DNA of 64,000 bases, from contig NZ_HG428741.1 in NCBI RefSeq assembly GCF_000380245.2, positions 3,248,044 to 3,312,043 of the forward strand, in the 5' to 3' direction. How positions within the stretch are numbered: position 1 is the stretch's first letter; each line of letters opens with the position of its first letter. The DNA is from Bacillus massiliigorillae. Lineage in GTDB: Bacteria; Bacillota; Bacilli; Bacillales; DSM-1321. This document shows positions 16,150 through 24,644 of the stretch, piece after piece. Made by a program: the position numbers and the translations under genes. The notes below the pieces were generated by a model. That model worked only from the letters and a program-made list of their open reading frames with translations. It was not told where the DNA came from and did not search any database.

Positions 16150-16518
16150 ATGAATGCAAAACATGTTATGCTTGGATTTTTAGCTGGTGCTGCAGTTGCT
16201 GGAATTGGCACGCTCCTTTACGCTCCTGCTTCTGGTAAAGATTTACGCAAAAACATTTCAAATAATAAAGATGACTTTCAAAATATTTATCAAGATATCA
16301 AATCAAAGATACAAGAAATGAAGCAGGAAACGATATCTGCATCGCAAGTTAGTAAAGAGGCTATTTCGCTCTTTATTACAGATGTAAAAGCTCTAATCCA
16401 ATCATGGAAAGAGGATATCGAACCTCACAAAAACGAAATTCAATTCCGAATCAAGGAAATTGAAAGTGCTCTTGGAGAATTAGAACAAGTTGTTTCAATT
16501 CCGGTAAAAAAAGAATAA
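16150..16518 (+). CDS. yhaH: YtxH-domain protein YhaH
   Basis: A 122-residue protein with an N-terminal Gly/Ala-rich membrane segment (MLGFLAGAAVAGIGTLLYAPA, residues about 7-27), the SGKDLRK motif of the YtxH family, and a long helical, charged C-terminus. It is an uncharacterised general-stress-type membrane protein located before hpr as in B. subtilis. AAGAGGTGA precedes the ATG; two ScoC-like sites lie upstream. Confidence 0.85.
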   Translation: MNAKHVMLGFLAGAAVAGIGTLLYAPASGKDLRKNISNNKDDFQNIYQDIKSKIQEMKQETISASQVSKEAISLFITDVKALIQSWKEDIEPHKNEIQFRIKEIESALGELEQVVSIPVKKE

Positions 16519-16600
16519 AGCGAAACGTAAAATGATTCATTCAAACATATGCTAATAAGCATTCGCTTGAAGTTACCGTTCCCACTAGTTCATTGGCCAC

Positions 16601-16634
16601 ATTATACAAGGAGATAATCCTCTCCTTGTATAAT
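16601..16634 (+). terminator. Strong 14-bp hairpin after yhaH
   Basis: ATTATACAAGGAGA (16601-16614) pairs perfectly with TCTCCTTGTATAAT (16621-16634) around TAATCC. Only ATTT follows, so termination efficiency is uncertain. Confidence 0.55.
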
Positions 16635-16769
16635 ATTTAAGTAAGTAATATTGATAAAGAAAAATATAATAGTAATAAATTTCAAAAAATTTAGTAAATT
16701 TTTTCTTTATTAATTTTTATTTTATTGTCATAATAAATACAAATGATTTGTAAAGTAGGTGTACCTATC

Positions 16770-17351
16770 ATGCAAGAAAAAAATTATTCTATTAAAGAAG
16801 CAATGCTTTTCAGCCATCGAGTAGCACAGCTTAGTAAAGCTTTATGGAAATCTATTGAAAAAGATTGGCAAAATTGGATTAAACCGTATGATTTAAACAT
16901 CAATGAACATCATATTCTTTGGATTGCATATCATTTAAACGGTGCGTCCATTTCAGATGTTGCAAAGTTTGGAGTAATGCATGTATCAACAGCATTTAAT
17001 TTTTCTAAAAAATTAGAAGAGAGAAAGTTACTTGTATTTTCTAAAAAAGAAAACGACAAACGAAATACGTATATCCAAATCACTGAAGAAGGTGAAAAAA
17101 TTCTATTAGATTTAATGGAAAATTATGATCCGACGAATAATGCGGTGTTCGAAGCATCATTACCTCTTCATAACTTGTATGGAAAATTCCCAGAGATGAT
17201 TGAAATTATGGCCATCATTCGAAATATTTATGGTGATGATTTTATGAAGATATTTGAAAGTTCATTTTCCAATATCAAAGCAAAGATCTCTGAATCAGAT
17301 GGAAAAATCGTTCATACACAACAGCAAGAACAAGAAGTAGAGACTGTTTAA
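16770..17351 (+). CDS. hpr: MarR-family transition-state regulator Hpr (ScoC)
   Basis: A 193-residue regulator nearly colinear with B. subtilis Hpr: KALWKSIEKDWQNWIKPYD, then the winged helix including GASISDVAKFGVMHVSTAF and KLEERKL (about residues 50-105), and IYGDDFMKIFE near the C-terminus. Hpr represses extracellular proteases, oligopeptide permeases and some sporulation genes. I chose ATG 16770 with TAGGTG upstream; an earlier ATG at 16743 lacks a ribosome site. Its stop codon overlaps that of convergent yhaI. Confidence 0.93.
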   Translation: MQEKNYSIKEAMLFSHRVAQLSKALWKSIEKDWQNWIKPYDLNINEHHILWIAYHLNGASISDVAKFGVMHVSTAFNFSKKLEERKLLVFSKKENDKRNTYIQITEEGEKILLDLMENYDPTNNAVFEASLPLHNLYGKFPEMIEIMAIIRNIYGDDFMKIFESSFSNIKAKISESDGKIVHTQQQEQEVETV

Positions 17352-17698
17352 AAAAAACAATCTCCCTCTTCTAAAAGCTCTTTCATATTTTGCATTAGAG
17401 CAACATATACACCTTGCTTTAAGCAAGCCTGTACTAGCTCATTAATAGAAATTGAATTCGGTAAATGAGCCTGCAACTCATTCAAAAGCGGATAAAATGT
17501 TACATATCCTTCCGCTTTTTGTTTTTGGAGTTTTTCGCTCATCGATTCACAAACATCTAACAATGCTTCGGTTTCCTGTCTGGATAAATTTTTAAGGATA
17601 ATTAAATAATATAATTGATCATTCGAAAACTTTAACATTCTAATTAATAGCTGCTGGTGGTATTCTAATGTCTCTATTCTTCTTTGTAAATCATCCAT
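17348..17698 (-). CDS. yhaI: YhaI family protein (DUF1878)
   Basis: A 116-residue, mostly helical cytosolic protein starting MDDLQRRIETLEYHQQLL, the typical start of YhaI/DUF1878. Function unknown. AGAGGAGAG precedes the ATG. It is convergent with hpr, overlapping by four bases at the stop codons. Confidence 0.82.
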   Translation of the reverse strand: MDDLQRRIETLEYHQQLLIRMLKFSNDQLYYLIILKNLSRQETEALLDVCESMSEKLQKQKAEGYVTFYPLLNELQAHLPNSISINELVQACLKQGVYVALMQNMKELLEEGDCFF

Positions 17699-17882
17699 AG
17701 TAATCTCTCCTCTGTAAACAACAATTCAAATGAATGTATCATAATATTAAAACACTAATCATATATTTATAAATCATGGCATTTTCGTTTAAAAATGTTA
17801 TTGCTTTTTTAAATAAAAAATCGTACATTATTCTAAGTGTTTTATTCTTAACGTGAATCTCCCCTTGGAGGCTGAAAACTAA

Positions 17883-18422
17883 ATGAATTGTTGGAAATCA
17901 ATCAATCTAAATAAACAATATGGTAATCACAAAATTGTTATTCTATCGCTGTTAACAATGCTACTTTCCTTCATTATAATATATACTTTTATTAGCACTG
18001 GGATTGCAAGTGATCGATTAAATGATAATCATATTGTTTTTTTCTTATTGATTATCTTTTTTATGTATCCAATCCATAAAATTTTGCATTTATTACCTTT
18101 ACTTTTTGTAAAAAGCAAAATTAAAATTTTAAATAAACCTTTTATGTACTTACCAATCATTACGATTAAAATTGTTGAACCGATTAGCAAATGGTTATTT
18201 ATCGTAACACTTTTAACACCTTTTATTGTTGTTTCAACCTTTGTCTTATTATGTACACTTATGTTTCCATCTTACGCCCATTACTTAACGATTCTACTTT
18301 CACTTCATATTGGATTGTGTGTGTCTGACTTGATAACATTAAAGAATATCTTCTTTTCTCCACCTAGATGTTTAATTGAAGAATTCGAAGATGATATACA
18401 ATTATTGGTCCGAAAATCATAG
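17883..18422 (+). CDS. yhaJ: YhaJ-like membrane protein (DUF3267)
   Basis: A 179-residue protein with four hydrophobic segments. After the second segment lies HKILHLLPLL (about residues 62-71), the HxxxH segment typical of DUF3267 and reminiscent of integral-membrane metalloproteases, though no glutamate follows the first histidine, so catalysis is doubtful. The position between yhaI and prsA matches B. subtilis yhaJ. CTTGGAGG precedes the ATG. Confidence 0.7.
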   Translation: MNCWKSINLNKQYGNHKIVILSLLTMLLSFIIIYTFISTGIASDRLNDNHIVFFLLIIFFMYPIHKILHLLPLLFVKSKIKILNKPFMYLPIITIKIVEPISKWLFIVTLLTPFIVVSTFVLLCTLMFPSYAHYLTILLSLHIGLCVSDLITLKNIFFSPPRCLIEEFEDDIQLLVRKS

Positions 18423-18546
18423 TTTTCTATTTCGCAAGAACTAGATTTATAAGATAGTATGACTTTTCTCTAAACTCCATACTATCTTTTTTTTTCTGAA
18501 TTTGATATTGTAATGTTACGGAAAATGTTTGTAAGGAGGAATTCCA

Positions 18547-18738
18547 GTGCCCTCACTTTATATTGTGGCCTTTATTGTTTTTGCAGGAATGATCCTGTAC
18601 AACATTAATAATATGACAAATAAGCTATGTTTACAAAAAGAAATCCCAGAAGAGAAACAACCAGGAGTATTCCGCACTATTAATGTATGCTTTACAATTT
18701 TATTGCTATCATCCTTTATTAAAATTACCTTTACATAA
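18547..18738 (+). CDS. Small membrane protein (63 aa)
   Basis: Not recognised. GTG start with AAGGAGGA seven bases upstream; 63 residues with two hydrophobic helices (about 3-22 and 45-62) joined by a charged loop KEIPEEKQPG. A terminator follows at 18758. Confidence 0.6.
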   Translation: MPSLYIVAFIVFAGMILYNINNMTNKLCLQKEIPEEKQPGVFRTINVCFTILLLSSFIKITFT

Positions 18739-18757
18739 TGCCATGTAAAATGAGAAT

Positions 18758-18790
18758 AGGTGAAGCTTTTAGCTTCACCTTTTTATTTTA
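18758..18790 (+). terminator. Intrinsic terminator
   Basis: AGGTGAAGCT (18758-18767) pairs with AGCTTCACCT (18771-18780), followed by TTTTATTTT. Confidence 0.9.
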
Positions 18791-18822
18791 CCCGTTTTTA
18801 TGCGGATCTTATTCTCTATTTC

Positions 18823-18912
18823 TTAAAACCAAGAACATCCAATAATGATTAAAAGAATGAACAAGACTACTAGCAAAGCGAAACCTCCGCCGCATCCGCC
18901 GACACCTGACAT
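18823..18912 (-). CDS. YjcZ-family sporulation microprotein 1 (29 aa)
   Basis: MSGVGGCGGGFALLVVLFIL followed by LIIIGCSWF: a Gly/Cys-rich head and one hydrophobic helix, the YjcZ-type sporulation microprotein pattern. GGGGGAG lies eight bases upstream of the ATG. First of three similar genes in tandem. Confidence 0.8.
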   Translation of the reverse strand: MSGVGGCGGGFALLVVLFILLIIIGCSWF

Positions 18913-19060
18913 AACAGACTCCCCCTCTCTAGCCTAAATATCCTATTTATTCTGTTGTAAAATCCTGTCTAGTCAAAAGTAATGTTTTTATTTCGGTTGA
19001 TTTATCTGATTTAAATTTAATGTTGTCTATTTGCTATATATATTAGAGACGCTCTTCCGT

Positions 19061-19144
19061 TTACAACCAACTAGCACCTATGATGACAAGAAGAATAAAT
19101 AAAACAACTAACACTGCAAATCCATTGTGAAAACCGCCGCTCAT
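19061..19144 (-). CDS. YjcZ-family sporulation microprotein 2 (27 aa)
   Basis: MSGGFHNGFAVLVVLFILLV followed by IIGASWL: same head-helix pattern and FAxLVVLFILL core as its two neighbours. AGGGGGGT precedes the ATG. Confidence 0.8.
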   Translation of the reverse strand: MSGGFHNGFAVLVVLFILLVIIGASWL

Positions 19145-19235
19145 GGTAACACCCCCCTAACGAAGTAATTACCATATACTATTCCAAGACTGTTTCATGA
19201 GACTAGGCTTTTAACATGATTACAAGCTGTTTTCT

Positions 19236-19322
19236 TTAGCAAACAAATGAACAACCCACAATAATCAGCAAAATGAACAATACAACTAATAAAGCAAATC
19301 CATTGTTGTTACAGCAGCTCAT
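19236..19322 (-). CDS. YjcZ-family sporulation microprotein 3 (28 aa)
   Basis: MSCCNNNGFALLVVLFILLI followed by IVGCSFVC. AAGGAGGT lies seven bases upstream of the chosen ATG; another in-frame ATG six bases earlier touches the ribosome site. Confidence 0.8.
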   Translation of the reverse strand: MSCCNNNGFALLVVLFILLIIVGCSFVC

Positions 19323-19430
19323 TTTCATACCTCCTTTTCTCTGTTCGCTACATTCTATGTCAAAGGTACAAAATTGGTTAGATAAAAGCCTATTTTTTAC
19401 CTAAATTTCCTTTTCACCTTGAATAAATTT

Positions 19431-19458
19431 TTGCTCAAAACTCATTTTATGATATAGT
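19431..19458 (+). promoter_or_regulatory. Sigma-A-type promoter of prsA
   Basis: TTGCTC (19431-19436), 16-base spacer, TATAGT (19453-19458), about 45 bases upstream of the start codon. Confidence 0.5.
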
Positions 19459-19503
19459 AGGTTTTATGAAAGAACTGTATTTTAAAAATTAGGAGTTGTG
19501 AAA

Positions 19504-20364
19504 ATGAAAAAATGGTTACTACCCGTTGCACTAACAGCTAGTATTGCAGGCCTAACAGCATGTTCTGGTGGCGGAGATTCAGAAGCAGTCGTTGAAACAA
19601 AAGCTGGCAATATTACAAAAGAAGAACTATATACAGCTCTTAAAGAAAAAGCTGGCGACCAAGTCGTTCAAGAACTAGTATTTGAAAAGATTCTTTCTGA
19701 CAAATATAAAGTGGATGAAAAAGAAGTAAACGAGCGTGTGGATAAGCTAAAAGAACAATACGGCGATCAATTCCAAATGGCTCTTCTACAAAGCGGATTT
19801 AAAGATGAAGCTGACTTTAAGAAAAACCTTAAACTGTCTTTATTACAAGAAAAAGCTGCAACTAAAGACATTAAAGTAACAGATAAAGAACTTAAAGACT
19901 ATTACGATAATGAAGTAAAACCAGAAATTAAAGCACGTCACATCCTAGTAGCTGATGAAAAAACAGCAAAAGAAGTGAAAGCTAAATTAGACGCTGGTGA
20001 AAAGTTTGAAGATTTAGCGAAAAAATATTCAACAGATCCAGGTTCTAAAGATAAGGGTGGAGATTTAGGTTGGTTCGGTCCAGGTAAAATGGTAGCTGAA
20101 TTCGAAACAGCTGCTTACGCTCTAAACAAAGATCAAATCAGTGACCCTGTTAAATCTCAACACGGCTACCATATCATTCAAGTAACAGATAAGAAAGAAA
20201 AAGAATCATTTGATAAAATGAAAAAAGAAATTGAAGCTCAAGTAAAAGCTTCAAAACTAGACAGTGATAAAGTTCAAAAAGTAATGCAAAAAGAAATTAA
20301 AGATGCAAAAGTAGAAATTAAAGACAAAGACTTAAAAGACGCTTTAAATACTTCTGGTCAATAA
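19504..20364 (+). CDS. prsA: Foldase lipoprotein PrsA
   Basis: A 286-residue lipoprotein: signal peptide with lipobox LTAC (Cys about residue 20), a helical N-terminal chaperone part, a parvulin PpiC domain at about 132-226 (ARHILV...GGDLGWFG...GYHIIQV) and a charged C-terminal helix. It folds secreted proteins outside the membrane. ATG 19504 is eight bases after AGGAG; the in-frame GTG at 19498 is only two bases away and unlikely. The B. cereus group has several PrsA paralogues; this is the one at the hpr locus. Confidence 0.93.
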   Translation: MKKWLLPVALTASIAGLTACSGGGDSEAVVETKAGNITKEELYTALKEKAGDQVVQELVFEKILSDKYKVDEKEVNERVDKLKEQYGDQFQMALLQSGFKDEADFKKNLKLSLLQEKAATKDIKVTDKELKDYYDNEVKPEIKARHILVADEKTAKEVKAKLDAGEKFEDLAKKYSTDPGSKDKGGDLGWFGPGKMVAEFETAAYALNKDQISDPVKSQHGYHIIQVTDKKEKESFDKMKKEIEAQVKASKLDSDKVQKVMQKEIKDAKVEIKDKDLKDALNTSGQ

Positions 20365-20380
20365 TACTTCTTATAACGTA

Positions 20381-20416
20381 AAGAGAGCTTGCCATCAGAC
20401 AAGCTCTCTTTTTGTT
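20381..20416 (+). terminator. Intrinsic terminator after prsA
   Basis: AAGAGAGCTTG (20381-20391) pairs with CAAGCTCTCTT (20400-20410), followed by a T-rich run. Confidence 0.9.
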
Positions 20417-20447
20417 TTTTTAAAGATAAGAAAGTAAATAATTTTGC

Positions 20448-20560
20448 GGGGTGTCTAACCTTACACCTGCTATGCTCGGAAATAAGCCAATCTGTTTTGA
20501 TTGGGAGTAAATCAAGGAGCATAAACATCAAGCAAAAAAGACCGGTGACGGTTTTTCTTA
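20448..20560 (-). repeat. Interspersed repeat, family B, copy 1 (short form)
   Basis: On the minus strand it begins AAGAAAAACCGTCACCGGTC, continues through TGCTCCTTGATTTACTCCC, then CCAATC-AAAACA-GATTGG, and ends GAGCATAGCAGGTGTAAGG and TTAGACACC. Compared with 42822-42994 and 46856-47031 it lacks about 62 internal bases between two CAAAA motifs. Confidence 0.8.
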
Positions 20561-20700
20561 GTACGGTGTTAAGTTAAAAACACCATGAGATTGTATGTTT
20601 TCTTTTCATTCAAATTCGTCATTACCTCAAACCTAATTTAATATCAACTGCAGCCCCTCCCTCCTTTTTTGACCATAATGAAAAAATTTGATCAAAGTAC

Positions 20701-20729
20701 TTGAAAGTCAAAGAAGGTCAAAGTATAAT
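20701..20729 (+). promoter_or_regulatory. Sigma-A promoter of clpE
   Basis: TTGAAA (20701-20706), 17-base spacer, TATAAT (20724-20729), overlapped by the first CtsR operator. Confidence 0.75.
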
Positions 20730-20760
20730 GTAGTTAAGGTCAAAGATAGTCAAAGTCAAA
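20706..20760 (+). promoter_or_regulatory. Two CtsR operators at the clpE promoter
   Basis: AGTCAAA-GAA-GGTCAAA (20706-20722) and GGTCAAA-GAT-AGTCAAA (20738-20754, plus a further GTCAAA) both match the CtsR heptad direct repeat (A/G)GTCAAA-NAN-(A/G)GTCAAA. The first covers the spacer, the second lies just downstream of the start of transcription. Confidence 0.92.
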
Positions 20761-20808
20761 CTAACTATCTGGATTGGAGAAATTATTGTTCATAAGGAGG
20801 AGTCACAT

Positions 20809-22974
20809 ATGTTATGTGAAAAATGTCAGCAAAATCAAGCAACGGTTCAACTTCAGCTTCGTGTTAATGGGCATCAAGAAAAACATTTATTGTGCTCTTC
20901 TTGCTATAAAGAAGAACGCAATAAATTAGGTGCAGCTTCTAAAATGGGAAACACACCTTTTGGATTTGAGCCATTTTTAGCAAGCTCATTCTTTAATGGC
21001 TCAAATGAACAACCTACTATGCCTCATCAACAAGGATTTATGAATCAAAACCAGCCACAAGCACAAGGTCAGTCGCAGCGTGGTAACGGATTACTTGATC
21101 AGTATGGGCGTAACTTAACGTATAATGCAAAAGCGGGATTAATCGACCCTGTCATCGGTCGAGATAAAGAAGTTAAACGAGTAATTGAAATTTTAAATAG
21201 ACGTACGAAAAACAACCCTGTTCTTATTGGAGAGCCTGGTGTAGGTAAAACAGCTATCGCCGAAGGGCTAGCTTTAAGAATTGCAGAAGGAAATGTTCCA
21301 ACAAAGCTTCAATCAAAAGAAGTTTATTTACTAGATGTAGCTTCTCTTGTTTCTAATACAGGTATTCGTGGGCAATTCGAAGAACGTATGAAGCAACTCA
21401 TTTCCGAATTACAAACAAGAAAAAATGTTATTCTCTTCATCGATGAAATTCATCAGTTAGTCGGAGCTGGTTCTGCAGAAGGTTCAATGGATGCAGGAAA
21501 CATTTTAAAACCGGCCTTAGCACGCGGAGAGCTTCAATTAGTGGGTGCTACTACGTTAGCTGAGTATCGTCAGATTGAAAAAGATGGAGCCCTGGAACGT
21601 CGTTTCCAACCTGTGCAAGTTGATGAACCAACTACAGAAGAAGCACTCCATATTTTACAAGGATTAAAAGAACGTTATGAAGCATTCCATGACGTAACGT
21701 ATAATGATGATGCATTACAAGCTGCAGTTGAACTCTCCCACCGCTATATTCAAGACCGCTTCTTACCTGATAAAGCAATCGACTTAATGGATGAAGCAGG
21801 TTCTAAATTGAATTTAACAATTGAAACAGCCGGTGAAGATTCAATCAATCAAAGACTTGCAGAAATCCACAAAGAAAAAGCATCTGTTTTAGAAAAAGAA
21901 GATTATGAAAAAGCAGCAGCTTTGCGTAAGGAAGAAGAAAAATTAGAAAAAATGCTCGAAAGTGGCACTACTTCAAAACCAGTGGTAACTGTCGATCATA
22001 TTCAAGAGATTGTAGCTAATAAAACAGGTATTCCAGTTGGTAAAATGCAAGAAGACGAAGCTAAGCGCATGAAGAACTTACAAGAAGACTTAAATCATAA
22101 AGTAATTGGTCAAGAAGAAGCTGTTCAAAAAGTCGCTAAAGCAATCAGAAGAAGCCGTGCAGGTTTAAAATCTAAAAACCGTCCAATCGGTTCATTCTTA
22201 TTCGTTGGTCCAACTGGTGTCGGTAAAACAGAGTTATCCAAAGTACTAGCAGAAGAACTATTCGGTACTAAAGATGCAATGATTCGCCTTGATATGAGCG
22301 AATACATGGAAAAACATAGTGTATCTAAACTTATCGGTTCACCTCCAGGATATGTGGGTCATGAAGAAGCTGGACAATTAACCGAGAAAGTAAGACGGCA
22401 CCCTTATAGCATCGTTTTACTTGATGAAATTGAAAAAGCTCACCCTGATGTTATGCATATGTTCCTACAGATTCTAGAAGATGGACGTCTAACTGACAGT
22501 CAAGGTCGTATGGTGAATTTTAAAAACACTGTTATCATCATGACAAGTAATGCTGGTGTCAACGATAACCGCATGACTGTTGGCTTCAATAAAGAAGATG
22601 GTGTTGAAGAAGAAAAAGTAACTATCCTTCAATCTTTAAGTAACTATTTCAAACCAGAATTCTTAAACCGATTCGATAGCATTATTGAATTTGGAAGCCT
22701 TACAAAAGAACATCTTGTTCAAATTGTTGATATTATGCTTGCTGAGCTAAATGAAATGCTTCAAGCAGAAGGATTAACATTAGAAGTTCCTATGGAAGTG
22801 AAAGAAAAACTTGCTGAACTTGGCTATAGCCCTACATTCGGTGCTCGACCTTTAAGAAGAGCTATTCAAGAACATCTTGAAGACGGAATTGCTGATTTCA
22901 TCTATGATGAACCAGAATCAAAAGTATTAAAGGCTGTTCTTGTAGATGATAAAATTAAGATTGAGAAACAATAA
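20809..22974 (+). CDS. clpE: Clp ATPase ClpE
   Basis: A 721-residue Hsp100 unfoldase that feeds ClpP. N-terminal zinc finger with Cys3/Cys6 and Cys29/Cys32, a Gln/Asn-rich linker, first AAA+ module with Walker A GEPGVGKT (141-148), a UVR motif (about 345-385) in place of the ClpC middle domain, and a second AAA+ with GPTGVGKT (467-474) and C-terminal D2-small domain. This architecture is specific to ClpE. AAGGAGGAG precedes the ATG. Heat-shock induction by CtsR derepression is predicted from two operators. Confidence 0.95.
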   Translation: MLCEKCQQNQATVQLQLRVNGHQEKHLLCSSCYKEERNKLGAASKMGNTPFGFEPFLASSFFNGSNEQPTMPHQQGFMNQNQPQAQGQSQRGNGLLDQYGRNLTYNAKAGLIDPVIGRDKEVKRVIEILNRRTKNNPVLIGEPGVGKTAIAEGLALRIAEGNVPTKLQSKEVYLLDVASLVSNTGIRGQFEERMKQLISELQTRKNVILFIDEIHQLVGAGSAEGSMDAGNILKPALARGELQLVGATTLAEYRQIEKDGALERRFQPVQVDEPTTEEALHILQGLKERYEAFHDVTYNDDALQAAVELSHRYIQDRFLPDKAIDLMDEAGSKLNLTIETAGEDSINQRLAEIHKEKASVLEKEDYEKAAALRKEEEKLEKMLESGTTSKPVVTVDHIQEIVANKTGIPVGKMQEDEAKRMKNLQEDLNHKVIGQEEAVQKVAKAIRRSRAGLKSKNRPIGSFLFVGPTGVGKTELSKVLAEELFGTKDAMIRLDMSEYMEKHSVSKLIGSPPGYVGHEEAGQLTEKVRRHPYSIVLLDEIEKAHPDVMHMFLQILEDGRLTDSQGRMVNFKNTVIIMTSNAGVNDNRMTVGFNKEDGVEEEKVTILQSLSNYFKPEFLNRFDSIIEFGSLTKEHLVQIVDIMLAELNEMLQAEGLTLEVPMEVKEKLAELGYSPTFGARPLRRAIQEHLEDGIADFIYDEPESKVLKAVLVDDKIKIEKQ

Positions 22975-22997
22975 TATTTAAAAGTATTATAAAAATA

Positions 22998-23029
22998 GAA
23001 GCCCCACAGATATATTTCTATGGGGCTTC
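22998..23029. terminator. Hairpin between clpE and yhaL
   Basis: GAAGCCCCA (22998-23006) pairs with TGGGGCTTC (23021-23029). On the minus strand it is followed by TATTTTTAT, so it serves convergent yhaL at least as well as clpE. Confidence 0.7.
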
Positions 23030-23045
23030 CTTGTACATACATTAT

Positions 23046-23231
23046 TTATGACACTTCTTGTGGGGGCTCTTCTAAACGTCGCGTTTTCTCTTCATTCATT
23101 CGAGCAATATATTTTTCTCCCTCTTGCTCAATCCAATCATTCTCTGTTTGTCTTTCTTCTCTACCTGTTTTAATAACCATTATGCCACTTCCAATGATTC
23201 CTGCAATAATTAGCGCAATAAAAATAGACAT
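23046..23231 (-). CDS. yhaL: Sporulation protein YhaL
   Basis: A 61-residue protein with one N-terminal membrane helix (about residues 2-20) and a charged tail containing WIEQEGEKYIARMNEEKTRR, matching the YhaL pattern. YhaL is a mother-cell sporulation protein of unknown mechanism in B. subtilis. Position after prsA fits, with clpE inserted between. AAAGGGG precedes the ATG. Confidence 0.7.
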   Translation of the reverse strand: MSIFIALIIAGIIGSGIMVIKTGREERQTENDWIEQEGEKYIARMNEEKTRRLEEPPQEVS

Positions 23232-23298
23232 AAATTATCCCCTTTCAAAAGGTTGTCCACGTATTGCTACATTGTATGCTGCAAAATCATAGAATATA

Positions 23299-24528
23299 CT
23301 ATTTGATTACTTCCGTATTTTCATATCGACTATCTAAATAATCAACAATATGCACGATATACCCTTCTACAGTTTGCGGGCTACGAATACACGCTCCCCA
23401 CTCTGGCAAACCGTGATGACTTAAAATACAATGGGATACCGCATGCAAATCATCCATTGTGATAGCGATATTCTCTACTTCAACTACCTTTGTGAAAAGT
23501 AAGACTCCATAAGGAATATGCCCAACCATTACTCCTAACTGATCCATAATGATTCCGGAAGGCTTTCTATTACTGAAATCAGCTAACGCTGTCGGGAACA
23601 AGAAAGAGAATTCATCATATTCTTTACCAGCGTGATCATACTCAAGTAATTTTCCGATATCATGATATAGAATACTCGTCATAATAATATCGTAATTCGG
23701 CTCATCTTCTTGATAATTCATCATACCGTAGAACATCTTGTACAGATGATCAATCGTTTCCTTCCAAACTAAGTTTTGCGTATTAATTGCACCTGCATTC
23801 ATTTGTTCCCATAGCTCTTTTTTGTGTGCCTTTTCAACAATACTTATTAATTTCAATACAGCTTGGTAATGATTTTCTTCTGTTTTCATTATGTAACGCG
23901 CAAAACGCATTAATCCAACAGTATGCTTTAATAATCCACCTAAATAATTATGATGAAAACCTTTAGCTGCTGGACGAAGGGAGAATTGATTCCAGAAGCG
24001 TTTCATAGCCGCTAATGTAATTTCTTTAAATGGTGATTGTAATTCATGTAAATACGTAAATAACTCTACAGTCATTTCATTTAAATCTTGCTGCGTATAT
24101 GCTAATAATGAAAATGGATTAACATCAGCCTTACAAGGTGTTAATTTATGAACAGTAATCGATTTATGACCTCGATAATCATCTACTCTACCTTCTACTG
24201 TAAAAACAGAATGTTCTTCCAGTAACGGCACATATGTATCTACCTCTCCGTTGTTATCCCACATCTTCGTATTCACAATACCATTAGTATTACTAAAACG
24301 AATCTTCAAAAATTGTTTATTTGTTTTCGTTGTTTCAACTGAAAACTCATTTAATAGCAACATAACTTTGACATTATTCCCAGCAGTCTCATTATCTAAC
24401 GTGAACGTCTCTTCTGAGGTTGGAAGAATAGGAGGCGGGAATTCCTCTAAAATTTGCTGGCGCTGCTCTTCTGTACTTGAATATTCAAGCGGAATATTAT
24501 TATAAAAATATGACGTACTATGAGTCAT
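23299..24528 (-). CDS. yhaM: YhaM-like OB-fold/HD-domain protein, enlarged
   Basis: YhaM is a 3'-5' exoribonuclease with an OB fold and an HD domain. This 409-residue protein has an OB fold at about 50-130 (ending VEGRVDDYRGHKSITV), and HD residues His202 (LLKHTVGLM), His289-Asp290 (LYHDIGK), His371-His372 (LSHHGLPEWG) and Asp396 (VDYLDS). B. subtilis YhaM has 314 residues; here there is about 40 residues extra at the N-terminus, about 55 between the first histidine and HD, and about 25 after HD. It sits in the yhaM position beside yhaN but is separated from it by a terminator. It could be a divergent paralogue. Confidence 0.72.
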   Translation of the reverse strand: MTHSTSYFYNNIPLEYSSTEEQRQQILEEFPPPILPTSEETFTLDNETAGNNVKVMLLLNEFSVETTKTNKQFLKIRFSNTNGIVNTKMWDNNGEVDTYVPLLEEHSVFTVEGRVDDYRGHKSITVHKLTPCKADVNPFSLLAYTQQDLNEMTVELFTYLHELQSPFKEITLAAMKRFWNQFSLRPAAKGFHHNYLGGLLKHTVGLMRFARYIMKTEENHYQAVLKLISIVEKAHKKELWEQMNAGAINTQNLVWKETIDHLYKMFYGMMNYQEDEPNYDIIMTSILYHDIGKLLEYDHAGKEYDEFSFLFPTALADFSNRKPSGIIMDQLGVMVGHIPYGVLLFTKVVEVENIAITMDDLHAVSHCILSHHGLPEWGACIRSPQTVEGYIVHIVDYLDSRYENTEVIK

Positions 24529-24600
24529 AACGAATCACTCACTTCCTTTTGCATTTACTACTCTATTGTTTTCATTTTATGGCTAATATGCTTTGACGTA

Positions 24601-24636
24601 AACAAAAACTGACTTCTTTTTTTACTGAAGTCAGTT
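24601..24636 (-). terminator. Intrinsic terminator after yhaN
   Basis: AACTGACTTC (24607-24616) pairs with GAAGTCAGTT (24627-24636); TTTGTTT follows on the minus strand. It separates yhaN from the YhaM-like gene. Confidence 0.85.
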
Positions 24637-24644
24637 CTTGTTAA

